DNA from: Methylocystaceae bacterium
GTDB lineage: Bacteria; Pseudomonadota; Alphaproteobacteria; Rhizobiales; Beijerinckiaceae
Assembly: GCA_003152255.1 (NCBI GenBank)
Contig: PLZT01000529.1
Location: 786 to 15,761 of the forward strand
DNA length: 14,976 nucleotides
Direction: 5' to 3'
The translations under genes were made by a program, and so were the position numbers. The notes under the pieces were generated by a model. That model did no database searches. It saw nothing but the letters and a program-made list of their open reading frames with translations, and was not told the origin of the DNA. This document shows, piece by piece, positions 1 to 9,300 of the stretch (positions are counted from its first letter, which is position 1; each line of letters opens with the position of its first letter).

Positions 1-1533
1 CTCAACATGTTCACGCTCATCGCCATGGGCACGGGCGTCGCATGGCTTTACAGCGTTGTCGCGACATTGGCTCCTTCCGTCTTCCCTCCGGCGTTCCGCA
101 ACACGGATGGCTCGGTCCCGATCTACTTCGAGGCGGCGGCGGTCATCACCGTGCTGGTTCTGCTCGGCCAAGTCCTCGAACTTCGTGCCCGCGAACGGAC
201 CGGCGGCGCCATTCGAGCGCTGCTCGACCTCGCCCCGAAAACGGCGCGACGGATCAAGGCGGACGGATCGGACGGTGACATCCCGCTCGAAAACGTCGCC
301 GTGGGAGATCTTCTACGCGTGCGACCCGGCGAAAAAGTGCCGGTCGACGGCGAACTCCTCGAAGGACGAAGTTCAATCGATGAATCACTGGTTACGGGCG
401 AATCCATGCCGGTGACGAAGAGCGTCGGCGACAAGCTCATCGGCGGCACGATCAATCAGACCGGCGGCTTCGTCATGCGGGCAGACAAGGTTGGCCGCGA
501 CACCGTGCTGGCGCGGATCGTCGACATGGTCGCGTCCGCGCAAAGGAGCCGCGCGCCGATCCAGCGCCTCGCCGATCAAGTCTCTGGATATTTTGTCCCC
601 GTCGTCATCGGCGCCGCGATTCTGGCTTATGCGGCTTGGGCGATCTGGGGGCCCGAGCCACGGCTGACCTATGGACTCGTTGCCGCTGTTTCCGTTCTCA
701 TCATAGCGTGTCCATGCGCGCTCGGCCTCGCGACGCCCATGTCGATCATGGTTGGCGTCGGACGCGGGGCGCGGTCTGGCGTGCTGATCAAGAACGCCGA
801 GGCATTGGAGCGCTTCGAGAAGGTCGACACTCTGGTTGTCGACAAGACCGGCACCCTTACGGAGGGGAAGCCGCGCGTCACGGCCATCCGTCCCGTCGCG
901 GGGATCACCGAGGACGAACTTCTGAGATTGGCGGCGAGCCTAGAACGAGCTAGCGAGCACCCGCTCGCCAGTGCGATCGTAAAGTCTGCCGCCGAACGAA
1001 AACTCAAACTCGCCGAAGCCTCCGATTTCGACTCGCCTGTTGGCAAGGGCGTCACGGGCAAGCTCGACGGGAAGTCGATCGCGATCGGGAACCGGCGCTT
1101 CCTTGACGAACTCGGCATCAACGCGGGCGCGCTCGATGCTGAAGCGGAACGACTGCGAGAGGACGGAGCGACCGTCATCTTTGTGGCGTCGGAGGGCAAG
1201 TCGTTAGGACTGCTCGGCATCGCCGATCCGGTGAAAGCAACGACCCAAGCCGCCTTACGCGCGCTGCAAGACGATGGCGTCAAAGTCGTGATGCTGACGG
1301 GCGACAATTGGACGACGGCGCGAGCCGTGGCGAAACGTCTGGGCATCGACGAGGTCCAGGCCGAAATCCTCCCCGAGGACAAGGGCAAGATCGTCACGCG
1401 CCTGCGCACGGAAGGGCGCATCGTCGCCATGGCCGGCGCGACGGGGTCAATGACGCTCCTGCGCTGGCGGCGGCGGATGTCGGCATCGCCATGGGGACCG
1501 GAACGGATGTCGCGATGGAGAGCGCGGGTGTGA
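1..1533 (+). CDS. copA: Cu(I)-exporting P1B-type ATPase, 5' portion (start off-window, 3' end frameshifted)
   Basis: This is the core of an inner-membrane Cu(I)/Ag(I) ATPase that pumps ions from cytosol to periplasm. The frame is open to the window edge (Leu-Asn precede Met at 7), and the sequence enters at what is normally the third membrane helix, so the N-terminal metal-binding domains and first helices lie upstream and the ATG at 7 is not the start. Counting from that Met, the actuator TGES is at 130-133, the transport motif C235-P-C237, the phosphorylation motif DKTGTLT from D279, the nucleotide-binding SEHP with H318, and TGD from T431. At about 1438 the frame breaks inside the hinge motif: MAG should be followed by DGVND but two extra bases (GC) intervene, and the reading then runs 30-odd foreign residues to a TGA at 1531-1533. 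The rest of the protein is in frame 3 (next entry). The indel may be a real mutation or an assembly error. Confidence 0.93.
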   Translation, partial: LNMFTLIAMGTGVAWLYSVVATLAPSVFPPAFRNTDGSVPIYFEAAAVITVLVLLGQVLELRARERTGGAIRALLDLAPKTARRIKADGSDGDIPLENVAVGDLLRVRPGEKVPVDGELLEGRSSIDESLVTGESMPVTKSVGDKLIGGTINQTGGFVMRADKVGRDTVLARIVDMVASAQRSRAPIQRLADQVSGYFVPVVIGAAILAYAAWAIWGPEPRLTYGLVAAVSVLIIACPCALGLATPMSIMVGVGRGARSGVLIKNAEALERFEKVDTLVVDKTGTLTEGKPRVTAIRPVAGITEDELLRLAASLERASEHPLASAIVKSAAERKLKLAEASDFDSPVGKGVTGKLDGKSIAIGNRRFLDELGINAGALDAEAERLREDGATVIFVASEGKSLGLLGIADPVKATTQAALRALQDDGVKVVMLTGDNWTTARAVAKRLGIDEVQAEILPEDKGKIVTRLRTEGRIVAMAGATGSMTLLRWRRRMSASPWGPERMSRWRARV

Positions 1534-2513
1534 CCTTACTGAAAGGCGACCTCCAAGGAATTGTTCGTGGTCGCCGTCTTTCGTCAGCAACGATGAGCAA
1601 TATCCGCGAGAACCTGTTCTTCGCTTTCTTCTATAACGCCATCGGGGTGCCGATCGCAGCGGGCGCGCTCTATCCGTTCTTTGGCGTGCTGCTGTCGCCG
1701 ATCATCGCCGCGGCCGCAATGGCGCTGTCGTCGGTCAGCGTCATCCTCAACTCGCTGCGGCTGCGCGGGGAGAACGTAGAAGAACCATCGTCCCCCAGCC
1801 CGTTCCACTCGATCGTGAGGAGCCGAAAAGGCGCCGCTTGGGCCACGGCGGGGGCCTTGCTGGCAATCTCCCTCGGCGCGATCCTCATCGTTTATGCGCC
1901 GAAACTCTTTCCCCTGCGGGAAACAGTGACGGTTCAGCCCGAGAAATCAGTTCCGACGCCGCCCACAGAAACGAACGTCGCCGAAACAAAGAAAAGCGCT
2001 ACGGGGGCAGTTCGGAACCGTGAGGTCGGCGCGACAACGACAGCCGGCGCGCCCGGCGAATTCTTGAAGAAAAGACTGCCCAACGGCGTCGAGTTGACTG
2101 TTCCGAGTTCAGGCGTCGAAGCCAGATTGCTCGCATTTCTTGAAACAAAAGCGCAGCTGACGGAAAAGACGACTTGGTTCGATTTTGACCGTCTCCAATT
2201 CGAAACCGGCAAAGCGACGCCGCGAGCTTCCTCTCGGGAGCAATTGCAAAATATCGCCCAAATTCTAGCGGCCTATCCGAACGTGAAAGCTACGATCGCC
2301 AGCTATACCGACAATATTGGCGATAGAGGCGTCAACAGGAGGTTGTCAAAGGCGCGCGCCGACTCCATCCGACGCGAGTTAATTAGAATGGGCGTCGATG
2401 CGTCACGACTCCGCGCCAAAGGCTATGGCGAAAGCCATCCTATCGCGACCAACGACACCGAAGACGGACGCACGAAAAATCGGCGAATTTCCCTCGACGT
2501 GATCCGAAAATAG
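1440..2513 (+). CDS. copA: copA 3' portion in the shifted frame, fused to a membrane helix and OmpA-like domain
   Basis: This continues the ATPase after the frame break. [19 protein letters not shown] (from 1440) is the P-type hinge. Helix 7 carries N-x6-YN-x4-P (1611-1652) and helix 8 carries M-x2-SS with a later Asn (from 1719), the P1B-1 signature for Cu(I). A normal CopA would end about here. Instead the frame runs on through a basic stretch (SIVRSRKG), a hydrophobic segment at 1839-1902, a Pro/Thr-rich linker, and an OmpA/MotB-type domain (about 2158-2510) with TDN (Asp at 2310) and LSKARA (Arg at 2355), the positions that bind diaminopimelate in this family. CopA ends in the cytoplasm after eight helices, so a ninth helix would place the OmpA domain in the periplasm, where it could hold peptidoglycan. 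No good ribosome site marks a separate OmpA gene: the in-frame GTG near 1815 lacks one. A split gene is the main alternative. Confidence 0.85.
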   Translation, partial: DGVNDAPALAAADVGIAMGTGTDVAMESAGVTLLKGDLQGIVRGRRLSSATMSNIRENLFFAFFYNAIGVPIAAGALYPFFGVLLSPIIAAAAMALSSVSVILNSLRLRGENVEEPSSPSPFHSIVRSRKGAAWATAGALLAISLGAILIVYAPKLFPLRETVTVQPEKSVPTPPTETNVAETKKSATGAVRNREVGATTTAGAPGEFLKKRLPNGVELTVPSSGVEARLLAFLETKAQLTEKTTWFDFDRLQFETGKATPRASSREQLQNIAQILAAYPNVKATIASYTDNIGDRGVNRRLSKARADSIRRELIRMGVDASRLRAKGYGESHPIATNDTEDGRTKNRRISLDVIRK

Positions 2514-2713
2514 CGAATGCGCACGACCCCCTGCCCTCTTTGGCCGCGGTCTCCCTCTCGATCGCCGCGCAATTCGGCGCCGAGCTGTCCGAGCGCAAGG
2601 GCGTCGCGGGGATAGTAGCGCTCTCACCGTCTGGACCCTCAACGAAGTGGTGCGAGGCGTTTTGGAGCTACGCGAAAGGCATGCTAGCCTCTCGAAACCG
2701 GAAAGTGGTGATA
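2514..2713 (+). other. Spacer between copA-ompA and the next gene
   Basis: An open frame in phase with the downstream gene runs back to an ATG at 2540, but the residues before 2714 show no recognisable domain and no signal peptide. I read this as leader rather than coding. No convincing terminator or promoter was seen. Confidence 0.4.
2700..2705 (+). promoter_or_regulatory. Ribosome binding site GGAAAG that fixes the start at 2714
   Basis: A purine-rich GGAAAG lies eight bases before the ATG at 2714. That ATG opens directly into a signal peptide, which argues for this start over the upstream in-frame ATG at 2540. Confidence 0.55.
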
Positions 2714-3046
2714 ATGCTTAACTGGGTGCGCCTTCTGATCTCTGTTTTCGTTTTGGCGGTCGCTCTGGCCGGCGGGACGGGCGGAGCGTCGGCCGCTTCG
2801 AGCCACCATCACTATTGCGCGGCCATGGCCATGGATATGGACGATTCTTCTTGCTGCGACGGCGACAACGGAACCGCGTCGCCGTGCAATCAATCGGCGT
2901 TTTGCGCCGGACCGCAAATACTGATTCCCCCGCAGTCGTCCTTTCAGGCGCGAACTATTTTTGCCATGGCGGCCGCGCCTCCACGAGACTTCGTCGCGCC
3001 TCGTGGCCTGAGTTCAGCGCCAGACCTTCGACCTCCCATCGCCTGA
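2714..3046 (+). CDS. Small secreted Cys/His/Met-rich protein, possibly CopL/DUF2946-like
   Basis: A 110-residue protein. The N-terminus (MLNWVRLLISVFVLAVAL) is a signal peptide with probable cleavage after ASA near residue 28. The exported part starts with a ligand-rich stretch: three adjacent His, then Cys, three Met, a CCDGD motif and two further spaced Cys (PCNQSAFC). The second half is plain and Pro/Ala-rich. Small exported proteins with this arrangement (His cluster, CC-D-x-D, then spaced Cys) are found in copper-resistance loci and some are placed in the CopL/DUF2946 group. The resemblance here is in motif layout only, so the family call is tentative. Lying between copA and the cus genes, it may bind copper in the periplasm; that role is inferred. 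An earlier in-frame ATG (2540) would add 58 residues and bury the signal peptide, so the ATG at 2714 is preferred. Confidence 0.65.
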   Translation: MLNWVRLLISVFVLAVALAGGTGGASAASSHHHYCAAMAMDMDDSSCCDGDNGTASPCNQSAFCAGPQILIPPQSSFQARTIFAMAAAPPRDFVAPRGLSSAPDLRPPIA

Positions 3047-3203
3047 AACCGTGACCATCGGTTGTGCTCGCCATCATCCCCGGCGGCCGGATCGCTCACG
3101 CTTCTTCACGCACGCCGGCGCGCGCTGGCGGGAGATCGACATCCCATGATCCCATCCGCTCATAGCGTCCCGCGCGCTTAGGCTCGCTGGAATTTTGATC
3201 GCG

Positions 3204-3226
3204 TCCGCGTGCCTCTTGCACGCGGA
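3204..3226 (+). repeat. Perfect 9-bp inverted repeat (stem-loop) in the leader of the fixH-cus genes
   Basis: TCCGCGTGC (3204-3212) and GCACGCGGA (3218-3226) are perfect reverse complements around the 5-nt loop CTCTT. There is no T-run after it, so it is not a standard intrinsic terminator. It sits about 90 bases before the start at 3316, where it could be a leader hairpin or a dyad operator. The rest of 3047-3315 shows no gene. Confidence 0.5.
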
Positions 3227-3303
3227 TTGGCGCGCGACACGGTGTTCGTCGCCAACCGCGACGACGCACGCCACGCATAGGGTCATGTGGATTCATGGAA
3301 ACC

Positions 3304-3307
3304 GGAG
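3304..3307 (+). promoter_or_regulatory. Ribosome binding site GGAG that decides the start at 3316
   Basis: GGAG lies eight bases before the ATG at 3316. The upstream in-frame ATG at 3295 has no such site, and starting there would lengthen the signal peptide with a non-basic lead. Confidence 0.55.
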
Positions 3308-3315
3308 CCAAACTC

Positions 3316-3720
3316 ATGCTGTTTGTCGCGTCGAAACGCGTCCACGTGGCCGTATTGGCCGTACTCGCCATTGTGGGCGCTACGTCTTTTGCTCGGGCGG
3401 AGATCAAGCAATACGAATTCCAGCTCGTCGAAAAGGAAATCAAGAAAGGCGATGCGATTCTATCGGTTCGTCTCGTCCACAAACCCGATGGCGAACTGGT
3501 CCCTAACGCCGTGATCTTCGCGACGCGGCTCGACATGGCGCCCGACGGCATGGAGACGATGAAGACCACGATCGAACCGGCGCCCAGCAAGGAGCCTGGC
3601 GTCTATCGCTTCAAAGTCAATCTGACGATGCAGGGCGGCTGGCGACTGTCGCTGGGGGCGAAAGTCCAGGGCGAGACCGGCACGATCGAAAACAAGCTCA
3701 TCCTGAAAGCTCTGCCATGA
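3316..3720 (+). CDS. Secreted FixH/YtkA-like domain protein
   Basis: A 134-residue exported protein. MLFVASKRVHVAVLAVLAIV is a signal peptide, with cleavage probable after FARA (about residue 27). The mature part is one small beta-rich domain of the YtkA/FixH type: an EFQLVEKEIKKGD start, a Met-containing strand (RLDMAPDGMETM) and the closing GGWRLSLGAKV strand typical of the family. Such proteins often stand just before tripartite metal efflux genes, and the Met-rich turn makes periplasmic Cu(I) binding plausible, though that is inferred. The stop codon overlaps the cusC start in an ATGA (3717-3720), so it is translated as the first member of the cus unit. A start at ATG 3295 is possible, but 3316 has the better ribosome site. 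Confidence 0.82.
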   Translation: MLFVASKRVHVAVLAVLAIVGATSFARAEIKQYEFQLVEKEIKKGDAILSVRLVHKPDGELVPNAVIFATRLDMAPDGMETMKTTIEPAPSKEPGVYRFKVNLTMQGGWRLSLGAKVQGETGTIENKLILKALP

Positions 3721-4964
3721 ACCGAGCAAGCCACACCCGCCGGCTCGCTGCGATTGGAGCAACCATGGCCGTGCTGTGGTCGTCTCCGCTTGCGGCGAAA
3801 GAGCGCCAACTCCCCGGCGCCTCGATCGAAAGCGTCGTCACGCTGGCGCGACAGCTCAGCCCCGAGCTGGCGGCGGCGGGATTGGACGCGGAGGCGGCGG
3901 CGCATAAGGTCGGCGCCGCCGGCGCCCTCGCCGATCCGACAGTCAACCTCGAGGCGTGGGACGTCAACGGGCGTGGCGTCGGCCAGCGCCGCTTCGGCGT
4001 CGAGCAGGAATTCAAGCTTTGGGGCAAGCGTGATCTGGAACGCGGCGTCGCCCAGGCCGACGCCGACGCTGCAAGGCATCAGAGCCGCGCCGCCGCCACG
4101 GACCTCAACGCGCGGGTAAAAACCGTTTACGCGGAATATTGCGCGGCGCATCAGGCTATCGAACTGGCGATCGGGCTGAAACGCCGGGTCGACGAAAATC
4201 TGGTGTTGTTACGGTCGCGTTATGGCTCGACCTCAGTCGATCAGCAGGAAGTGATCAAGGCCGAAATTGAAGCGGCGACAGCCGAGACGGACCTTGTGCG
4301 GCGTCAAGGTGACGCGAAATCCGCCGCGGCCCGTCTCAATGCCCTGATCGGGCGCAAACCTGAAGCGTTGCTCGCTGCGCCAAATGGATTTCGGCCGTTG
4401 AAAGAGAAAATCACCTTGGCTGACGTCAAGGCGCGGGCTTGGTCAGCCAACCCGATGCTGGCCGCAACTGACGCGCGGGTAAATGCGGCGAACAGCGCAA
4501 AATCGCTCGCCGACCTCAATTATTATCCAGATGTGACCTTGGGGGCGAGATATGTGCAGCGTCCCGGGGCGCCGGACACCGGCGAATTCCTCTTGGGGTT
4601 CAAAGTGCCGCTGCAATATGAGGCGAAAGACGCGGAGCAGCGCGCTTCCGCCTCCCGTCTCGGTGCCGCCCAGGCGCGAAGCGACGCCATCCGCATCCGG
4701 CTCGATGGCGACATCGCCGATGCCTGGTTCGGATTCGAAGCGGTGCGGAAAGCGATCCGAATATACGAGCAGCGCCAACTTCCTCCCGCCCGATTATCGG
4801 TGGAGACCGCTAGAGCCGGCTTTCAGGCCGGAACAACCGACCTCGCAGTCGTTCTTGAAACAGAGCGACGGTTGCGCACGTTCCAACTCGAACTTTTGAA
4901 ACTCAAAGTGGAGCAACAGGCCAAATACGCCGAACTCGAACGCTTGGCGGGAGGCGCCCTATGA
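3717..4964 (+). CDS. cusC: Outer-membrane channel of a heavy-metal RND efflux system (CusC/CzcC, TolC family)
   Basis: A 415-residue member of the outer-membrane efflux protein family, which forms the trimeric exit duct across the outer membrane and periplasm. The first 27 residues (to PLAAKE) are a signal peptide. There is no lipobox cysteine, so unlike E. coli CusC it is probably not a lipoprotein. Two long alpha-rich halves follow (about 35-220 and 230-410), with TolC-type features such as LADPTVNLEAWD and the VEQEFKLWGKRDLE strand in the first, and YYPDVTLGARYVQRPG with the GFKVPLQ strand in the second. Length and order fit the CzcC/CusC branch. It starts within the stop of the FixH-like gene and ends in an ATGA overlap with cusB (4961-4964), so channel and pump are made together. 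The substrate is taken from the partner CusA rather than from this protein. Confidence 0.9.
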   Translation: MNRASHTRRLAAIGATMAVLWSSPLAAKERQLPGASIESVVTLARQLSPELAAAGLDAEAAAHKVGAAGALADPTVNLEAWDVNGRGVGQRRFGVEQEFKLWGKRDLERGVAQADADAARHQSRAAATDLNARVKTVYAEYCAAHQAIELAIGLKRRVDENLVLLRSRYGSTSVDQQEVIKAEIEAATAETDLVRRQGDAKSAAARLNALIGRKPEALLAAPNGFRPLKEKITLADVKARAWSANPMLAATDARVNAANSAKSLADLNYYPDVTLGARYVQRPGAPDTGEFLLGFKVPLQYEAKDAEQRASASRLGAAQARSDAIRIRLDGDIADAWFGFEAVRKAIRIYEQRQLPPARLSVETARAGFQAGTTDLAVVLETERRLRTFQLELLKLKVEQQAKYAELERLAGGAL

Positions 4965-6388
4965 AGCGCCCTTCCAGGATGTTGCTATTTGCGTTGGCGA
5001 TTGTCGCGGCTGGCGCCGCCGGGCTCTTCGCAGGACGTTTCCTTTGGCCCATGCCGACGCGGGCGCCGGAATCCTCACCTGCCGCGTCCAAAACCTCTCG
5101 ATCGGAATCTGCCGCGACAGGTCCTGTTGTTTACTACCGCGATCCCGACGGGCGTCCGGCCTATTCGCTGACGCCCAAAAAGACGCCGGGCGGAACGGAT
5201 TTTCTGCCGGTCCATGCAAGTGAAGACGTAGACTTCGAGGACGTGCGACTCTCCGCTCTGGTCGCCAGCGGCACACAGAGACGCATCCAGTTCTATCGCA
5301 ATCCGATGGGCTTGCCGGATACGTCGCCGACGCCGAAGAAGGACGCGATGGGGATGGATTACATCCCGGTCTATGAAGGCGTCACGGAAGATGGTTCCTC
5401 GGTCCAAATCAGCCCTGGCAAGGTGCAAAGGACCGGGGTCCGTTCCGAACCCGTCGAACTCCGGTCATTGACCGCCCCCGTGCGCGCGGCTGGCGCAATT
5501 GCGTTCGACGAACGTCGCATCTCGGTAGTCTCCCTGCGCTTTGAGGGCTTCATCGAGTCGGTCGATGTCGCAACAGGCGACCACGTCCACAAAGGTCAGC
5601 CGCTCATGCGGATTTATGGCCCGAGTCTTTCGAGCGCGGCGGCCGAATATCTCGCCGTCCTCAACGCTCGGTTGGGTGGCGCGGGCGGCGCCCAGCGCCT
5701 GAAAGGCGCGAGACGGCGGCTCGAAAACCTCGGGATGCCCGAAAGCGCCATCGCCGTGATCGCACGCACGCGAGAGATCCCTCGCTCCGTCGTCTGGCCG
5801 GCGCCGCAGGACGGCCACGTTTTGGAGCGGGCGGCGTTCAACGGCATGCGCGCCGCGCCGGGCGACACGCTGTTCCGCATCGCGGATCATTCCGTGGTCT
5901 GGGTTCTGGCCGACATCGCCGAGCGGGACGTGGCGTTGATCGCGCCGCGGCAAACGGTCAGCGTGCGGCCAAGAGCGTTTCCTGATCGTACTTTCACTGG
6001 CCAGGTCGCGCTGATTTACCCGCATATGAACATGGAGACGCGCACTGTGCGCGTCAGGATCGAATTGCCGAACCCGGATGGCCTGTTGCGGGGCGACATG
6101 TACGCCGACGTCGAGATCGCCGCCGGCGCGGACGACAAGGTTCTCGCTGTTTCCGACAGCGCCGTCATCGACACAGGCAAGCGGCAAGTCGTGATCCTCG
6201 ACAAAGGCGACGGTCGTTTTGAGCCACGCGAGGTGACGGTCGGAAGGCGCGGCGAAGGTTTCGTCGAGATCAAAAACGGCCTCGGCGAGCACGATCGGGT
6301 CGTTACCACCGCCAACTTCCTCATCGACGCCGAAAGCAATCTGAAGGCGGCGCTGCAAGGGCTTGGTCAAATGGAGGACCGCAAATGA
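4961..6388 (+). CDS. cusB: Periplasmic adaptor of the Cu/Ag RND efflux pump (CusB) with two HMBD-like repeats
   Basis: A 475-residue membrane-fusion protein linking CusA to CusC. Residues 7-29 form an N-terminal membrane anchor or uncleaved signal. Two related 30-residue segments follow. The second, at 110-140 (FYRNPMGLPDTSPTPKKDAM then GMDYIPVYE), holds M116, M130 and M132, close in layout to the metal-binding M49, M64 and M66 of E. coli CusB. The first, at 57-85 (YYRDPDGRPAYSLTPKK), has the same frame but none of the three methionines. After that come the barrel-sandwich/lipoyl half-motif (GFIESVDVATGDHVHKGQPL, 197-215), a helical hairpin (about 220-270), the second lipoyl half (VWPAPQDGHVLERAAFNG) and beta-barrel and membrane-proximal domains to the end. 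It overlaps its neighbours by ATGA at both ends. The methionine site indicates Cu(I)/Ag(I) rather than Zn/Co. Confidence 0.92.
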   Translation: MKRPSRMLLFALAIVAAGAAGLFAGRFLWPMPTRAPESSPAASKTSRSESAATGPVVYYRDPDGRPAYSLTPKKTPGGTDFLPVHASEDVDFEDVRLSALVASGTQRRIQFYRNPMGLPDTSPTPKKDAMGMDYIPVYEGVTEDGSSVQISPGKVQRTGVRSEPVELRSLTAPVRAAGAIAFDERRISVVSLRFEGFIESVDVATGDHVHKGQPLMRIYGPSLSSAAAEYLAVLNARLGGAGGAQRLKGARRRLENLGMPESAIAVIARTREIPRSVVWPAPQDGHVLERAAFNGMRAAPGDTLFRIADHSVVWVLADIAERDVALIAPRQTVSVRPRAFPDRTFTGQVALIYPHMNMETRTVRVRIELPNPDGLLRGDMYADVEIAAGADDKVLAVSDSAVIDTGKRQVVILDKGDGRFEPREVTVGRRGEGFVEIKNGLGEHDRVVTTANFLIDAESNLKAALQGLGQMEDRK

Positions 6389-9300
6389 TCGGACGCCTCA
6401 TCGCCTGGTCGGCGCGCAACCTCGTCCTCATCTTCATTGGCGCGGCTTTCGCCATATCGGCGGGGGTTTATGCGGTCCGCACACTGCCCCTCGACGCTAT
6501 CCCCGACCTCTCCGACGTACAGGCTATCGTTTATACGGAATATCCGGGACAGGCACCGCAAGTGGTTGAAGACCAAGTCACCTATCCCTTGACGACCGCA
6601 ATGCTCACAGTGCCGCGCTCCAAAGTCGTTCGCGGCTTTTCCTTCTTTGGCGTATCCTTCGTCTACGTCATTTTCGAGGACGGCGTCGACATCTATTGGG
6701 CGCGCTCGCGCGTGCTCGAATATCTCAGCGCCGTGAGCAAGAGATTGCCTGCGGGCGTGACGCCTGTTCTCGGTCCGGACGCGACCGGCGTCGGCTGGGT
6801 CTATCAATATGCGGTCGTCGCGAAAGAAATGACGCTCGCTGAATTGCGGTCGATCCAGGACTGGACGATCCGCTACGGCCTCGCCAAGGCGGAAGGTGTC
6901 GCCGAAGTGGCGAGCGTCGGCGGCTTCGTCAAGCAATATAACGTCGTGGTCGATCCAAACCGATTGCGTGCACTCGGCATTCCCTTATCGAAAGTGCGTG
7001 AGGCCATTCGCGCCAGCAATACGGATGTCGGCGGGCGCACGGTCGAGCTCTCGGAGTTCGAGTTCATCGTGCGCGGTCGCGGCTATCTGCGCGGCGTAGC
7101 GGACATCGAAGGCATCGTCTTGCGCGCCGACAAGGGCACGCCGCTTCTCCTGAAGGACATCGCTCGAGTCGAACTCGGCCCCGACGAACGGCGCGGCATC
7201 ACTGAACTAAACGGCGAAGGTGAAGTGGCGAGCGGCATCGCGCTTCAGCGATATGGCGCCAATGCGCTGACCGTGATCGACAACATCAAGGCCACGCTGG
7301 AACAAATGGCGCCGAGCCTCCCGAAGGGCGTTGAGATTGTTTCGGTCTATGACCGCTCGCAGCTCATTCATGCGGCGATCGAGACGTTGAAGAGTACGCT
7401 GTTCGAGGAAAGCGCCATCGTCGCGCTGGTTTGCATCATCTTCCTATTGCATGTGCGCAGTGCTCTCGTCGCGATCATCATGCTGCCCATCGGGGTTCTG
7501 ATGGCTTTTGGGGCGATGAAGGCGCTGGGACTCGGCTCCAACATCATGAGTTTAGGGGGCATCGCCATCGCCATCGGCGCGATGATCGACGCGGCCATCG
7601 TCATGATCGAGAACGCTCACAAACATCTCGAACGCGCTCCTCCCGGTAAGCCACGCGTGGATATTCTCATCGACGCCGCGACCGAGGTCGGACCGCCGCT
7701 GTTTTTCAGTCTGCTCGTCATCACGGTTTCATTCCTGCCGATCTTCACGCTGGAGTCACAGGAGGGACGGCTGTTCGGTCCGCTCGCCTTCACAAAGACC
7801 TTCGCCATGGCGTCGGCGGCGCTTCTCTCCGTGACGCTCGTGCCGGCGCTGATGGTGATCTTCGTACGCGGCAAAATCGTGCCCGAGGCGAAGAACCCGA
7901 TCAATCGCGCGCTCATTTGGCTCTACCGCCCAATCATCCGCTTTGTGCTGAAGGCGAAGACCCTGACCATTTTGCTCGCGCTCGCTGCGCTCGCCGTGAC
8001 CATCATTCCGGCGCGGCAGCTTGGCAGCGAATTCATGCCTGCTCTCAACGAGGGCACGCTGCTCTATATGCCGACCACCCTGCCGGGACTCTCCGTCACC
8101 AAGGCGGCGCAGCTTCTGCAAACCCAGGATCGCATCATCAAATCCTTCCCAGAAGTCGAGTCCGCCTATGGCAAGGCCGGGCGCGCCTCGACCGCCACCG
8201 ATCCGGCACCGCTAGAAATGTCCGAAACCATCGTCAATTTGAAGCCAAAAGAGCAATGGCGACCGGGCCTAACGATCGACAAGCTCATCGCGGAAATGGA
8301 CGCCGCGTTGCAATTCCCTGGCGTCTCGAACGCCTGGACCATGCCGATCAGAAACAGGATCGATATGCTGGCGACCGGCATCAGGACGCCGATCGGCGTC
8401 AAAATATTCGGTCGTGATCTTTCGCAAATGGAAGGCCTCGCGCGTCAGGTCGAGGGAGTGTTGAAGCGAGTCCCCGGCACGTCGAGCGCTTATGCGGAGC
8501 GCGTCATCGGCGGCTATTACCTCGACATTGTGCCAGATCGCATGGCGCTCGCACGCTATGGCCTAACCATCGGCGACGTGCAGGAGGTGATCGGAACCGC
8601 ACTCGGCGGCGAGACCGTGACAACGACGGTCGAAGGGCGCGAGCGCTATAGCGTCACCATGCGTTATCCGCGCGATTTCCGCTCCAGCCCGCAGGCCATC
8701 GCCAGCGAAGTGCTCGTTTCCTTGCCCGGCGGCGGTACGGCGCCGCTCGGCGAAGTCGCCAAAATCGAGCTCGTTCGCGGTCCGACCTCGATCCGCACCG
8801 AAAACGGCCAACTCGCCGTCTACATATTCGTCGACATTCGCGACCGCGATCTCGGCGGCTATGTCGCGGAGGCGCGCAAGGCGGTGGCCGACGAAATCAA
8901 GTTCCCGCTCGGCTCCTATGTAACCTGGAGCGGCCAGTTCGAATATATGGAACGCGCCGAGGCGCGGATGCGGATCGTCGTGCCGGTGACGCTGCTCGTC
9001 ATTTTCCTGCTGCTCTATTTGAATTTCCGGCGCCTGACCGAGACATTAATTGTCATGGCGTCGTTACCTTTCGCGCTTGTCGGCGGCGTCTGGCTGATGT
9101 GGCTGCTGAATTTCAACATGTCCGTCGCCGTGGCGGTCGGATTCATCGCGCTCGCCGGCGTCGCCGCCGAAACCGGCGTCGTCATGCTGATCTATCTCGA
9201 TCAGGCGATGAAGGAAGTCGCCGCCGAGCGCGCGGCTGAAGGCCTGGCTTTCACGCGCGCCGACATGCACGAGGCGATCATGCTCGGCGCGGTGGAACGC

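Noticed and set aside
1308..1439. Frame-3 ORF beginning with an ATG at 1308 as a separate protein start
   Set aside because: Residues from 1308 to 1439 are out of frame with the ATPase and meaningless; the real protein joins this frame at 1440.
1429..1445. Programmed ribosomal frameshift in copA
   Set aside because: E. coli copA has a programmed -1 shift, but near its N-terminal domains. Here a -1 slip would insert an extra Arg into the invariant DGVND hinge, and there is no slippery heptamer. A plain two-base indel fits better.
2540..2713. N-terminal extension of the small Cys-rich protein from ATG 2540
   Set aside because: It would put 58 featureless residues before a clear signal peptide, and the ATG at 2714 has its own ribosome site.
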